This document shows positions 12,601 through 22,404 of a stretch of DNA of 64,000 bases, in pieces. Source of the stretch: Marthasterias glacialis (lineage: Eukaryota; Echinodermata; Asteroidea; Forcipulatida; Asteriidae); assembly GCA_911728455.2 (NCBI GenBank), contig OU452239.1, positions 9,220,328 to 9,284,327 of the forward strand, written 5' to 3'. The number at the start of each line of letters is the position of its first letter. The first letter of the stretch is position 1. A program made the translations under genes and the position numbers. Under the pieces are notes generated by a model. The model did not search any database. It saw only the letters and a program-made list of their open reading frames with translations, and was not told the origin of the DNA.

Positions 12601-15600
12601 CCCACAATGATAATCACCGGATGCTGTGATTGCTGGATGCCGAGTCTTTTCATTGCAGTCTACGGGCGCTGAGGCATCAGTGTCGACTGTCAACTGAGCC
12701 GAGTCAATTTTACCACCGTGCGACCGACTATAAACCAGCCGGAACTCAGTCACTAATACATGTACTAGCCCAGTGACCAACCATAAGTCAAGAGTGGTGT
12801 GGGTTTGTGAAACTTGTTTCTGACCCGGCAGGCTAAGTCAAAAATCAGCAACCTTCCTGTGTGAAGCTACATGTACCTCTTTGTCGGATGAGGGAAACAA
12901 CACACAAGAAACACGAGGGCTATTCACAATATTTGCCACAGTCAAATGTATAGCACACTAGCCCTAGTTTTCTGGGGACGTACATGTACTGTGTATACAG
13001 GCCAGATTGCTTCGTTCTTGAAAGGGCAAGGGCACCAAGGCATTTTCTTCTTGATAAACATGATAAAGGGCACCTCTATGACAACATTGTAAATTTGTAC
13101 TGGAACATTTGGAGGCAACTGCCTCTGTTGCCTCTGTGAAGTATCAGGCAACAGTGTGTATCTATCATGTCTCAGTAGATTAAATATGAAATAGGGACGA
13201 GTACAAAAGCTTACGGACTCGTGAAAAAACAAGGTAACTGGTCCCATTTCCTAGTCACTGAAAAAGGTCAATGATAAACCTTAGTACTGTACACAATACA
13301 TGAACGTGTCGGTTTACTTTAAGTGGGAAGTAACTACTATTAATACACTTTGCGGGAACGATCAAGTGTCAGGCTCCGTCCGAACTGGCGGCTAAGGCTG
13401 TGGCTGTTGCTAGGGGTGTTGCCAAAGGCAGTCTGTGCTTCAAAGTTCAACACAAGATGCAGTGACCAAGCCACGTCAACAGCCACTAACTCAGAAACAG
13501 CCTCAATCTGTTTTTGGAGGAGTATTGCTTTGAAAAGAGATGGAGGCCATTCTAACCACTTTTTAAAAAAAAGCCTACACTCCTTCCAAATCAGTTTCAC
13601 ACATGGTTTTACCCGCAACATGCGAAGTTTCAAACATCAGTAACTTTAAGTGTGCAATTTGGACTCATTTATTTGACAAATTTACATGCAAGCAGTTAGA
13701 ATGAAAACTATAGAGAGGTTGCGTGACCCCGGGAAAAGTTCGTTTCGCAGCCATGTTGGGTACAGCCATGTACAAACTCAATGGCTGGCACGTGGTCTGC
13801 TGAATGATTTCCAGAGCCTGTTTGTGCACGCAGCATTAGAAAAAGGTATCGGGTGACGTCATGTGAAGCCTCTCTATAGTCTCAACCGTTTTCTTTGAAC
13901 AGGAGCTTGTTTATTACTAACTTACCATCGTCAATGACTGCTACGACCACTCCCGTTCCGGTGATGTTGTGTTGCCAAACCTCTGTGACATTAATGTCCA
14001 TACCGGGGGTCTTATGATTATGCTGTCAAATAAAAGAAATTAGGAAGCAGTTAAACGTTAATGGCCCGATATACCCATCCATAACATCCATTATAAATGA
14101 AAAGGGAGTTACCATGAAAATGTTAACATACATGTCATAAAAATTGACCTAGTTTCGTGGAACGGCCATCAGGCCTGATTGCTCCGTTCTTGAAAGGGCA
14201 AGAGCACCAAGGCAATTGCCTCCATAGCCACTGGTCATTGCCTTGGTGCCCTTGAAATGTTCCAATAGAAATTTACAATTTCCTCATAGAGGTGCCCTTT
14301 ATCAAGAAGAAAATGCTTTGGTGCCCTTGAAATGTTCCAATAGAAATTTACAATTTCCTCATAGAGGTGCCCTTTATCAAGGAGAAAATGTCTTGGTGTC
14401 CTTGCCCTTCCAAGAACTTGGCAATCATACCTGCAACCCTAGCAGTGTCTTTCTCCAAGCCGTTAAGCCTCTTCATGGAAAGACTCTGCTAGGGTTGATA
14501 ATCATAAATAAATTATAAGTGACTTGAGGCCATAACAATATTTGCAGATACAAGTACCAGGCCTCGATCTTAAGAATAAACGGGGGCAGGCCTTTGCTGG
14601 CCAAATCAGAGAAATTGTACAAGGGCATGCCGGCCAAGTTTGCAGTGACAGTGCAATTTTTCTGAAGGGCATGCTGGCCAACTCGACAGGGCATGAGGGC
14701 CAGTGGCCTCGGTGGCCTCGGTTAAGATCAAGGCCTGAAGTACAAGTACACACTTTTGTACCATCAGATGTGGATTTCACAAAGTGCATGTAACTAGAAT
14801 GTAACTAGCCCTAAATAAAATCATAAGACTAGTCATAAGTTAGGATTAGTCCTACATGTAAGTTAGGACTACACATGTAGTTTTGTGAAATCCACAGTCA
14901 GGTCATTTACAATGCAGAATGTATAGACTGCACATATATGTAGTAAACTGTTAGACACTGACGAAGAAAGAATAGAAAGTAGGATTAGAAACTTACATGG
15001 CGGGAAACATTCTTGAAACTAAAATAGAGGCCTATTGTACATGTACAACAACGAACAAGTTTCTAACACTACATACATTATCAGCACCCATTGACAAGAA
15101 AGCCAAGTGCCATAGAGTCGCAGGGCAGACTTGGACTTGAACTTTATTTCCCAGCTGGGACAAAGTCATTTTTAATGGCACTTCATCTAGACAATGAGTC
15201 TAAAATGTCTGCACTCACCATCACTTAAATGTGTAGTACATAACATTAACTTTTATGTACACGTCTGTTTCATGCAAAATTTTGCGGGGAGCCAGACACA
15301 AGCACTATACAATACATGGTATTTTGATTGGTAACCCGTCTCTGCTAGTGCTAAGCAAAACATATTTTTCTGTTTGTCTAAGAATCCGCATGACCCAGGC
15401 AAGAACACTTGTCACAGCCTTGACCTTCTTGGCCAACTATAATTCCACCATCCGTAAATGGATGCTTGCACTGTAGTCTACATATTGGGATAATTGTTTT
15501 GGCATTTTTTTTTTTTTTTTTAACTGGGCATCGATAAAAGTTGAGCCATAAATGGAACCACACTTTACAAAAACATATTACACATGTTTGCAGTCCTTTT

Positions 15601-18600
15601 TTTACAGCAATAAAGGGCCCAACTGACATTTTTGTATATCTCATGCTTAAATTAACAGCACACAAATGAGACTAAGAGGATTGCTCTGAACAAAAATTCC
15701 TGGAAAAAAAGTAATTTAATTTAGAAATTGCAGGTTATCATCTTGAAGATTGTATCACTCATAACAGAGACACACTTTCTATTATGAATTTGTAGGAAAC
15801 CCTGAAATGAATTCATAATCTACCCAACTTTTGTTACTTTACTAATGCACCAGACCCCCAAAAATGAGACAACTACATGTTCATGTACCATGTGTACCAG
15901 CCAACATGAAGACACTCCTCTGATTAATTAAGAAAATTACCGTCCAAAATTAATTTTCATCTAATGCGAGACCCAAAATTTGCCTAAAATCGCGTACAAA
16001 AATGCTGACTGCATTTTTATCGTTTTCTCACAAATGAAACGACAAAATGAGCTGAAACTTTCCCAGCTTGGTTTTATTTGATTTGTTCAAAGAATAAAAG
16101 CATTTTACAGACACTGTTGAGCTGGAGCTTTCACTGCTGCAAAAATGTTTTGTCTGTCACATCCCGTCTGTTACAACATTATAAAGAGCCTGGTGGTACA
16201 TGTACATATCTGCACATAGTTCATGTGGTTTCATTCAGTTTTGATTTTAACTACATGTAAGTCATGTAAGTTAAAGTTATGTTGTGTACATGTAGGCCTA
16301 CAGGCCTTGTGCTTTAGCTTTTTGTAAAGCAGCCCAAAGGGCTAGTAAACTGTGCATTTTACTTGCCCCAGGAAGTTTTCGTTGCCCAAATTTTAAACAG
16401 TATTGTCATAAATGTATCTTTCTGATACTAATGGTAGCAATCACAGCCATTTTAACTGTCAAAATGAAGTTACACTCACACACTCAAAACTAAATTAACA
16501 CATTCTAAAATACATTATACATGTAGGCCTATTTACATCTGAAAAGGAAGAAGTATGAGCATTATAAACAAGTAAGTTGCTCAGTTTTTAGTAGCCCGCA
16601 GGGCAAGTTGAGAAGTGGTGTTTACTAGCCCATAACAGTTTTTACTAGACATGCTAGACAATGTACATGTACATGTACGCTGGGCTAGTGTTAAGGGTGA
16701 GCCCTGATGTACGTTTTTGCTGAAAATTCAATGGGTTGTATGTTATTACAGCAAGAGGGTGCAATACTAATTCCATTTTGAAAGCACAAACATATTTCAA
16801 AACGTTAAAAATACACATTTTCCAAGCAAATATCTTACACTGACTTCATTGCAAAACTGTCAATAAAAAAAAAAACTAACAAGTTGCATATAATTAACTT
16901 TTTTATTTAAACCATAATTCTGTGATTTGACCCCCAATCTACATGTACCCCAAAGGGCGCCCTCTTGCAGTCAAAAATAAGGCCTAGAGGAAGAAGAAGA
17001 TTAAAAAATTCATCGAACATTAGCTTTTTCCCAATGGAAGTCGTTTAAAAAAAAACAGAATTGTATTTCCCCCTCAAAAGAAAAACTATGCAGTGGAGTC
17101 ATTGTCATTGTGCATATTATGTATAATACAATGTTTGACACAATATGAACAAGATACATGTAGCTAAATATACCCTATTATTGCGATGTGCTCAGACACG
17201 TACTCAATACACATTGTGCCAATGGCAAAAATGTCATAGTGAAAAACACAATGGGCTCAAATAAATCTGGAGCTACACAAACATTTGTATGCCTCCATGA
17301 TGCACCACAGCCATGCCTTGCTTCCTGGATAGAGTCCCTAAATTTCTGAATGCACAAAAATAACTGGGTCCCATTTTAGTATCATATGAACACAGCTCTA
17401 TAGTCCACAATGCCATCAGATAAATTCCTATTGTGAATTCTGTATGCCACAGATATGTACATAGTTCAAGCAGGTACATAAGAACTTGGGCAAACACAGC
17501 ACACTTAGCACTGCCATACAAATTGCCACCCCAGTGGCCCAATAAAAATGCTTTTAAAATTGAGGTCAGACAGAGCTGTCTGATACAGTTCATTACTTTG
17601 CATTGTATTTCTCTAAAGAGAAATAGCAAAGTAACGAATCAACCATGCATGGTAGCAATAGACCAATAGCGTGACCAATGTTGGCAAATTACGTGCAAAT
17701 ACATGTCGTGACTGACAAAGTCACACCAAAAGTCGGCTTTTGGTAATAATAGCACAGTTACTAAGCCATTTTATTAAAGTTGTATGCTGTGACATTGATA
17801 TTTTAAAGCACATTCAATAAACTACCAGTATTCTACTACAAAAGAGGTTTATTTTGAGTTACATGTCAGCACTACCGGCGTGGGACAACTTTGTAGCCAC
17901 CCTCGGTAAGGATAGAGGCTGAAGACTGAGGAAAACTTGATATACATGTAAATAAGATAAATTTATTAAAATTGATGGATTCTTTGTAAGAATAACTAAC
18001 TGCCCAAAAGTCAACCCGTCTGTTATTCTGTTTGTAATGTACACCTGTCTACATCACTGTAAAAATGGTGTAAAGAACGTTGGAAAAGTGAGCATTTGTA
18101 CAATGCTACACGTAGCCTTGCAAAAGAAAAGCCTCGATCGAATAAACAAATGCAACAATCATCATGTACCGTTACTGCACTTTCCTATGAAGGACGTCGT
18201 GTTTGTTTACATTTAATACCCACAATACATGTAGGTCATGTGACGCGGGTCGCGCAATCGGTCTATTATTGTCTACCATGCCTACTTCTATAAACTAACC
18301 ACGATTTAACATACAATAGTACACATATGTACACACAAACTGGAAATGTACATTTTTGTTAGAACGTACAGTTTACTGAGTCTAATGCATGACAGCAAAC
18401 AAGTATCATACACAAGAATGCAACCCAGGGGTTGACAAATCTAAGGTGCTCAATGCCCGGGCCAACCAAAATCTGGCGTCAGACTACAGCTGCATCCTCG
18501 GGCACAAATGGACCTAACATGCCTAATGGGCTAATTTAATTATCCACAAAAAAAATCGAAGGGCTCTCCGAATGATTATTATATTATAATAACAAAAACA

Positions 18601-21600
18601 TGTAACTGTAGCATGACGCTGTAAAAAAAAAAAAAAAAAAAAAAAAATTCTGTAGGCCTACATTGAAATTTTTCGTAAAAAGTGAATTGCGTACACCAAG
18701 TACAACATTGTATCTTGACACGTTTGTGTACCAATATTGCAGTATGTACATACATGTATGCACACATGTAATTTTAAGCTAATGGAAGTGACAACTGTTT
18801 GCACAGATGTAAATAAATTATGAAGTCATCATAAGATTACTGATTAGATCCCATAATGACTACATATTGTAGATAACATAACAATCTCCAAGTACAATCT
18901 CCATGCACAACTCAATAAACTACATTGTACAAGTACAATGTACAAGTGTATACTGTACACACGAAACAAAACAGTACATTTATTTCAGGTGCTACATGAA
19001 TGTCATGGTCCTGCAATCAATGTTGGGCCAGCAAAACAAAGGAACACAATGGGAACAATGCTGTCCTCACATTGGATCTCTTTGTATTTTAGTGCCCTCA
19101 CATGTATTTTAGTGTCCTCACAATCTCCAAGTACAATCTCCATGCACGACTCAATAAACTACATTGTACTTAAGTACATGTACCTGCACACACACAACAA
19201 AACTGCAGGTTTATTTCAGATGCTACACGTACATGTACATGTACATGTTGTCATAGTCCTGTAATCAATGTTGGGCCAGTAAAACAAAGGAACACAATGG
19301 GAACAATGCTGTCCTCAAATTGGATGTCTTTGTATTTTAGTGTCCTCCCATTTACATGTATTTCGTGAACTTGTCTATGGGAGAGAGTGTTCAAGGAACA
19401 AAAGGAAGTCTTCAAAGTCAAGGAGCAAATACACTGATGTTTGTACACGTAGTGTACATTATACATGTAGAAGCCCATTCTACAGGCATATAAATACAGT
19501 GCATGTACAATATCTAGTAATAGCATGTAGACACTCGCATTTCAGGATGAACTGTGCATTAAAATGCTCCTGGAAGCACATCATTATGTGTTTACCCAAG
19601 ATTTACACAGCCAGTGTATGGGGGCCTACATAGCATGTAGGCCTTGAACTTTACATTCTTTGTGAAAGGCATTCAAGGGTAGGATCACAGCTTGGCAGTA
19701 CATGTACAATGCAGTGGGGTACAGTAATGTACCGTCACACTGTACACTTTGGATGTGTACGCGAAGTTTGTTTTGTGAAGATTGTTTTCTTTCATCAACT
19801 GAGACTTGTTTAAACTTTGTATAGAAATAACAAAATACATGTTTGATATCAAATTTGTATCATGTACAGTCCCACTGGATCACAGCTTGGAGTACATGTA
19901 GAATCAAAATGAAAAGTTGAAGCAGTGCTTACCAAATATTATTAGATGGCCGAAATTTCGACCCTGGTGGGTCTTCTTCTGGGCTAGTGTACATAGAACA
20001 TGACATTCATGCACGGTCCTCGTCCAAAAACAAAACCCGAGTAAAACAATTAATATATAAAAATGTCTTGCACTTCAGTGTTTTTGAAGGACTTTAATAT
20101 GCATCCTGATTTGATGGTTCTCATGTAGTAGGGCCTACATGATATAAATCTACTTCTTGTTGTGGCAGTTGTTTCTGTAGTGTTATTGCTGGCAGTGTCT
20201 GAGCGGTCTAGCTCACTGGGCTCCTGTTCTACTGATCTGGTCAGTTTGTGTTTGGGTCCCGGAAATGACACGATACTCAACCATTATTGCTTCGTCCTTC
20301 GGATGGGCCATGAAGCAAGAAATGTTGAGTCATCTTGCAAATTTCTATAGGGGTTCTGGATTTTGGATTCTGGGCCCAATTTCATGCTTACAAATAGGCA
20401 GTGCCAGATTTAATTGGCCCTTCAAATGCGAGTGTACTGGCCATTTAAAAGAAGAAAATCTTTAACAACTAACGTCAGTAACAGCCATCAGCAGTCCAGA
20501 AATCTCCTGAAGACATACATGTAGTGTAGGCCTCCAATGTACTGTTCAAAACGTCGAGACCATAACGGCTCTTTTCAGAGCCAACACTCCTCCCAAAAGA
20601 GGTTTATACACATGGTTGCACCCACAAGATTACTAATAGGCCTAACAGTTACGCCCTAAATACACTTCATTAATTAAACATCTTTAAATAATGTACGTTT
20701 GTTGGTATGAAACTAAGCACAGTGTACAAAACCAACAGAAAGGGATCACACACATCTGAAAGTGAAATCCTGTGTTTTTTGCCCAAGGAAAGATCAATGT
20801 GTTTGCATGAAGGTCATTCGGTATTTAACAGATTAAGTACAACCTTGGTTCATACTTCATGGAGGAAGGATTTACGTTGAGTACAAAGTAATATTTACAA
20901 GTGTACACACATTATTTTGCATCCATTCTAGGAACATGTCAATGTATTTTAGCCAGTTCCAGTTGGGAATCTTCCCTTTTTTTCCCGTCCAGCCTGACGG
21001 GATTATTTTCTTGGAATTGCCAGAATAATTTTTCTTTATGAGTACCACTGGCACAAAGAATCCTTGACTTGGCAAAGCAGAGAACAAAGATTCTCTTTGA
21101 AGCATCAAAATGTTTGGTTTCTCTTATCGAGAAAATGTCAAACTCATGCCCCGTGAATTGCAAAACCTCGGCTGTATACCCTGGCCTTCAATTGGTCTTA
21201 CATGTACATCCGGAACCAAGGTATGAAACTTGGTTCACTCTGACTTAATGTACCTCCATTGAGCAAAAATGCAATGCGCAATGGTGGAAGCCTCTGGATG
21301 CCATGTAATCCTCGTCTTGGAACAAATAAACAAAGGTCTGGAACCCCCAATGGGCAAAATTTGCAAAATCGGCGAAATGTTCCACTCCATCTGTCGTCTG
21401 TGTAGGTGAAACAAAGTGTATCACAGCGAGTACATGCTCTATGCATGCCCCAAAACAAAAATGTCCTGGCGACCTTTGTTCCGGTATTTCGATTCTACAC
21501 AACATCGGTGTATCTAGAAGTTGCCCATTTGCTTGCTCAGCGCCAACTGGTTAACTGGTTAAGAGAGTAAGGCCTACATGTACCTGCCTACATGTGCAAT

Positions 21601-22404
21601 GTACAGCAGAATGCAAGTGACGAAAAAAAATTATATTCTGTACATAAACTTTGACTAAATATGATTTGAAACTTTGCATGGTGAGAATACAATCTAGTGA
21701 GGTTTGCGGAGACACCATGTACTAAGCATGAAAACTCTCTCCATGAGTTGTGGTGGTTCTGAAAAGAAAATGTCAGGCTGTCAACCATCTTCTTCTTTTT
21801 TTTCAACAGGCCTGTGTAAAAAGGTGCATAGCCAATGATCGGACACATTGTACGATAAAATACCTACCAAATGCCACTGCACACCATATGACGGATCCTT
21901 GAAGTTCAAGCTTCGCTTTGTTCGTCTACGGATCCGCTGCCGATGGAACCACTCCAGGTCAGGATGCTTCTGTAATTTGGCCTCGGTGTCCTGCTGAATT
22001 TGCCGAGCATCAGCATGATCGTCGTCCCCTTTTAAAGTTTTGTTGTAACTGGCGTGCACAAAGAGATAGTGGTTTAATAATTCTCCAACTTGGCCGTGAT
22101 TTAGAAGGTCCAGTTCTCGGGATATTCGGCAGGCTATTTGGTCGTAGTCAGTCCGTTGGACGGTCTTTCTGTGATCGCTGGTCCGAAACTTGACTGCCCA
22201 TGACAGAGTCTCCTGCATGTCAGAGGATGTCGACTCTGTGTCATCCTGGTTGGTCGCATACTCCACTCTCGCAATGTATAAACTGTGCAAGGGTACCGGG
22301 TAAATTACCCACAATGCAATGAGGATGGGTAGGTGGAAGTGGCGAGTGACATCGTGACTGAAGGTCAGAGGGCATCTATCTAGTAGCATGGCGTTGGGTT
22401 TCAT
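555..22404 (-). CDS. PCSK7: Proprotein convertase subtilisin/kexin type 7-like (PC7), 5' part, 8 coding exons
   Basis: Secretory-pathway serine protease that cleaves precursors after basic residues. Exons are 22404-21868, 14022-13926, 12302-12265, 9645-9474, 4606-4516, 3092-3038, 2087-1949 and 655-555. Every border is GT..AG and the phases (0,1,0,1,2,0,1,0) agree, giving 410 residues without a stop. Visible parts: hydrophobic N-terminus about 25-42, prodomain 50-164 ending RTKR, catalytic Asp210 (VIDDG), catalytic His254 (RHGTRCAGE), oxyanion Asn354 (ASGNGG). The prodomain tail (HYLFV near 107), the WHL junction and the DINVTxVW motif favour PC7 over furin or PC1/2 (family knowledge). The catalytic Ser, P domain and transmembrane anchor are missing because the gene runs off the left edge. 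Introns hold many MITEs. The main doubt is the exact start. Confidence 0.93.
903..1079. mobile_element. MITE family B (CAGGCCTGAT termini), copy 1
   Basis: Non-coding element ending in CAGGCCTGAT inverted repeats, with the internal block GCCTTGGTGCCCTTGAAATG. Related copies lie at 12998 (opposite orientation) and 14170. CAG-type ends suggest a hAT relative; the superfamily is inferred. CATTT occurs at both flanks. Confidence 0.75.
1396..1767. mobile_element. TTAA-flanked MITE (AGCCCCAGCTCA termini), copy 1
   Basis: Terminal inverted repeats AGCCCCAGCTCA..TGAACTGGGGCT are flanked on both sides by TTAA, the target of piggyBac and Kolobok transposons. A full copy in opposite orientation lies at 61523-61854 and a diverged piece near 15950-16130. 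Confidence 0.85.
1949..2087 (-). CDS. PCSK7: PCSK7 coding exon 7: oxyanion Asn
   Basis: Encodes [12 protein letters not shown] with the oxyanion-hole Asn, then [18 protein letters not shown]. Phase 0 in, phase 1 out. The donor is ATAG/GTACGT, chosen over an earlier in-frame GTAACC because it preserves VTIG into exon 8. Confidence 0.94.
2190..2402 (+). mobile_element. LINE reverse-transcriptase C-terminus remnant
   Basis: In plus-strand frames the sequence reads [10 protein letters not shown], then after a one-base frame change [12 protein letters not shown] and [11 protein letters not shown]. This is the typical C-terminal block (AFSVAAPxLWN..FKxxLKTxLF) of CR1/L2-type non-LTR retrotransposons. 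It is a 5'-truncated, frameshifted relic inside PCSK7 intron 6. The clade is not certain. Confidence 0.6.
3038..3092 (-). CDS. PCSK7: PCSK7 coding exon 6: SWGPDDDG block
   Basis: Encodes [19 protein letters not shown], the convertase signature that contributes acidic substrate-pocket and calcium-site residues (family knowledge). 55 bases, phase 2 in, phase 0 out; acceptor TTTCACAG, donor CTCAG/GTACCC. Confidence 0.95.
3180..3316. repeat. Dispersed repeat (AATGTTGGGCCAG unit), third copy
   Basis: The block AATCAATGTTGGGCCAG..AACAATGCTGTC recurs nearly unchanged at 19013 and 19261. Noncoding; class unknown. Confidence 0.6.
3325..3494. mobile_element. MITE family A (CAGGCCTCGATCTTAA termini), copy 1
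   Basis: Inverted termini CAGGCCTcGATCTTAA / TTAAGATCaAGGCCTG. Flanking 6-mers are GAACAG and GGACAG. Internal GCATGCTGGCCAA repeats match the copies at 12054 and 14558. Confidence 0.85.
4001..4455. mobile_element. TTAA-flanked MITE (AGGGCCCATGAA termini)
   Basis: TTAA-AGGGCCCATGAA at the left and TTCATGGGACCT-TTAA at the right. 455 bp, no transposase frame. It lies 60 bases beyond the donor of PCSK7 exon 5. A related 605-bp element is at 60668-61272. Confidence 0.8.
4516..4606 (-). CDS. PCSK7: PCSK7 coding exon 5: catalytic domain
   Basis: Encodes [18 protein letters not shown] and IYSCS, matching the IRVLDGPLTDSMEA..NDIYSCS block of the family. Phase 1 in, phase 2 out; acceptor TTATGCAG, donor GTAG/GTATG. 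Confidence 0.94.
5262..5950. mobile_element. Foldback element with about 200-bp inverted arms of TCCTCCAAAAT repeats
   Basis: The left arm (about 5270-5480) contains repeated CCTCCAAAATGAGTTGTGCA units. The right arm (about 5735-5950) is its reverse complement, with matching AAAGCACATGTACCCAG/CTGGGTACATTACATG sections near the centre. Between them are more degenerate TCCTCCAMAATCC repeats. This resembles a foldback transposon; no coding capacity. Confidence 0.7.
6437..6650. mobile_element. TTAA-flanked MITE (AGGGGCTGT termini)
   Basis: TTAA-AGGGGCTGTTTTGTCA and TGATGACACAGCCCCT-TTAA bound a 214-bp element with CpG-rich core GCGCGCATGCG. A partial inverted copy, without the TTAA, ends at 57953. 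Confidence 0.85.
7582..7848 (+). mobile_element. tRNA-derived SINE family 1, copy 1
   Basis: Starts with a tRNA-like head: A box in TTGGCGTAGTTGGT, B box GGTTCGAATCC. It is followed by a TTTTCCTCCCACAT body. Two minus-strand relatives are at 40858-41125 and 54545-54935. Internal pol III promoter boxes are visible; activity is not claimed. Confidence 0.8.
8063..8283. mobile_element. piggyBac-like MITE (TTAACCCTT termini)
   Basis: TTAA-CCCTTGGGCATGCAG and CCTAGGCTGTAAGGG-TTAA bound 221 bp of noncoding DNA. TTAACCCTT ends are typical of piggyBac relatives (inferred). Confidence 0.75.
9233..9454. mobile_element. TIR element (ATAGACCCTTCCCATGAAA termini)
   Basis: Left ATAGACCCTTCCCATGAAA, right TTTTTCATGGGAAGGG; 222 bp. 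It lies inside PCSK7 intron 4, only 19 bases from the exon 4 donor. Confidence 0.8.
9474..9645 (-). CDS. PCSK7: PCSK7 coding exon 4: catalytic His
   Basis: Encodes [14 protein letters not shown] followed by the catalytic histidine in [17 protein letters not shown], then [13 protein letters not shown]. Phase 0 in, phase 1 out; donor CCG/GTGAGT. A 222-bp TIR element ends 19 bases beyond the donor. Confidence 0.95.
10130..10468 (-). mobile_element. tRNA-derived SINE family 2 with LINE-type tail
   Basis: On the minus strand the head reads TGGCCGAGTGGTTAGTGC (A box, Ser/Leu-type tRNA) and GGGTTCGAGTCC (B box). A body with GTGTCCTTGAGCGAGGCACT follows, a common deuterostome SINE motif. It ends CTCGAGTGG..GCGACTTCCAT plus an A-rich tail. 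The same tail ends the LINE fragment at 10970-11180. Confidence 0.85.
10677..10761. repeat. Near-perfect 34-bp inverted repeat
   Basis: Arms GTGATAAAGTGCTATTTAAT.. and ..ATAGCACTTTATCAC are separated by 17 bases. It could form a hairpin; probably a tiny palindromic MITE. Confidence 0.7.
10970..11180 (+). mobile_element. Truncated LINE 3' end
   Basis: Reads [19 protein letters not shown] then stop at 11089, the C-terminus expected of a CR1/L2-type reverse transcriptase. The 3' UTR ends CTCGAGTGG..GGGCGACTTCCAT followed by poly-A. 5'-truncated, inside PCSK7 intron 3. Confidence 0.7.
11305..11671. mobile_element. MITE family C (CAGGCCTTGCGCTT termini), copy 1
   Basis: 367 bp with imperfect ends CAGGCCTTGCGCTTT and GCTAAGCGTGAGCTCTG. 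The core is shared with copies at 16301-16706 and 26979-27352. hAT-like ends; no coding capacity. Confidence 0.8.
12054..12236. mobile_element. MITE family A, copy 2
   Basis: Same TIRs as the 3325 copy, flanked by ATGTAG and ATGAAG. It ends 28 bases beyond the donor of microexon 3. Confidence 0.85.
12265..12302 (-). CDS. PCSK7: PCSK7 coding exon 3 (38-nt microexon)
   Basis: Only 38 bases: it completes the Gly of DDG and adds [12 protein letters not shown], which aligns with VEHTIQDIAPNY of vertebrate PC7. Acceptor TTTTTCAG, donor TAT/GTAAGT. The reading frame and exact fit to both neighbours make it secure despite its size. Confidence 0.9.
12998..13154. mobile_element. MITE family B, copy 2 (inverted)
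   Basis: Reverse complement of the 903-1079 copy with a worn right end. Flanks TGTATA and TGTGTA. Confidence 0.7.
13369..13510. repeat. Hexamer-arm foldback (GGCTNN family), diverged copy
   Basis: Left arm GCGGCTAAGGCTGTGGCTGT; the right arm has AACAGCC hexamers in reverse complement. Relatives lie near 35.1, 36.1, 39.0, 58.4 and 58.6 kb. Confidence 0.5.
13708..13879. mobile_element. TIR element (CTATAGAGAGG termini)
   Basis: CTATAGAGAGGTTGCGTGAC and GTGAAGCCTCTCTATAG bound 172 bp next to PCSK7 exon 2. Confidence 0.75.
13926..14022 (-). CDS. PCSK7: PCSK7 coding exon 2: catalytic Asp
   Basis: Phase 0 in, phase 1 out. Encodes the catalytic-domain start, including MDINVTEVW and VVVAVIDD; the first Asp of the DDG motif is the catalytic aspartate. 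Acceptor TTTGACAG, donor GATG/GTAAG. A 172-bp TIR element ends 46 bp beyond its donor. Confidence 0.93.
14170..14433. mobile_element. MITE family B, copy 3, with internal duplication
   Basis: Same ends as copy 1, but the block from CCCTTGAAATGTTCCAATAG to about GAAAATG is present twice in tandem, lengthening the element. Confidence 0.75.
14558..14737. mobile_element. MITE family A, copy 3
   Basis: TIRs CAGGCCTCGATCTTAAG / TTAAGATCAAGGCCTG with a perfect flanking 6-bp direct repeat AAGTAC on both sides. Confidence 0.9.
14769..14896. mobile_element. Small TIR element (TGTGGATTTCACAAA termini)
   Basis: TGTGGATTTCACAAA is mirrored by TTTTGTGAAATCCACA 128 bases later; AT-rich interior without an ORF. 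Confidence 0.65.
16301..16706. mobile_element. MITE family C, copy 2
   Basis: CAGGCCTTGTGCTTTAGC to AGGGTGAGCCCTG; 406 bp, with a TACATGTA tract near its right end. Confidence 0.8.
17658..18266. mobile_element. TIR element (ATAGACCRATTGCGC family), copy 1
   Basis: Left ATAGACCAATAGCGTGACC, right GCGCAATCGGTCTAT. Shares ACGTCGTGTGTTTACATTTAT-type blocks, in inverse order, with the 29519-30422 copy. Noncoding. Confidence 0.75.
18892..19350. repeat. Tandem direct duplication, unit about 248 bp
   Basis: The block from CTCCATGCACAACTCAATAA through AATGTTGGGCCAG to TAGTGTCCTC occurs twice in a row (second copy offset about 248 bases). A further part-copy is at 3180. Confidence 0.7.
20507..20600 (+). 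ncRNA. Hammerhead-like core remnant plus histone-type stem-loop
   Basis: CTGAAGA at 20507, half stem CTGTTC at 20542 followed by AAAAC, then GGCTCTTTTCAGAGCC at 20567-20582. The last is an exact match to the 6-bp stem, 4-base loop histone mRNA 3' hairpin, with CCCAAAAGAGG after it. No histone coding sequence lies upstream. A related copy is at 55325-55420. Confidence 0.45.
21868..22404 (-). CDS. PCSK7: PCSK7 coding exon 1: N-terminal segment and prodomain
   Basis: 179 codons. The start at 22404 is the first in-frame ATG after an in-frame TAG 27 bases upstream. The N-terminus is unusually long for a simple signal peptide: about 24 mostly polar residues precede the hydrophobic stretch [13 protein letters not shown], so a second Met (residue 6) or a signal-anchor reading is possible. 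The prodomain carries LSWAVKF and [12 protein letters not shown], followed by an acidic linker, and ends RIRRRTKR then SLNFKDP, the expected autocleavage site after Arg164. The donor is TTG followed by GTAGGT, phase 0, which makes WHL continue into HNHK of exon 2. Confidence 0.93.

Larger units (their letters stand above)
14023..21867. other. PCSK7 intron 1 (7.8 kb)
   Basis: No exon supported. It holds MITEs of families A, B and C, a diverged AGCCCCAGCTCA piece (15950-16130), a TAGACC element, a local direct duplication, a worn SINE-like stretch (about 20190-20330, CTTCGTCCTTCGGATGGG) and a histone-type stem-loop sequence. Confidence 0.7.

Noticed and set aside
20162-20350. Gene in the 20.2 kb region
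   Set aside because: The frame matches a worn SINE-like stretch (TTCGTCCTTCGGATGGG), not a protein.
21918-22193. 91-codon plus-strand frame
   Set aside because: Antisense shadow of PCSK7 coding exon 1.
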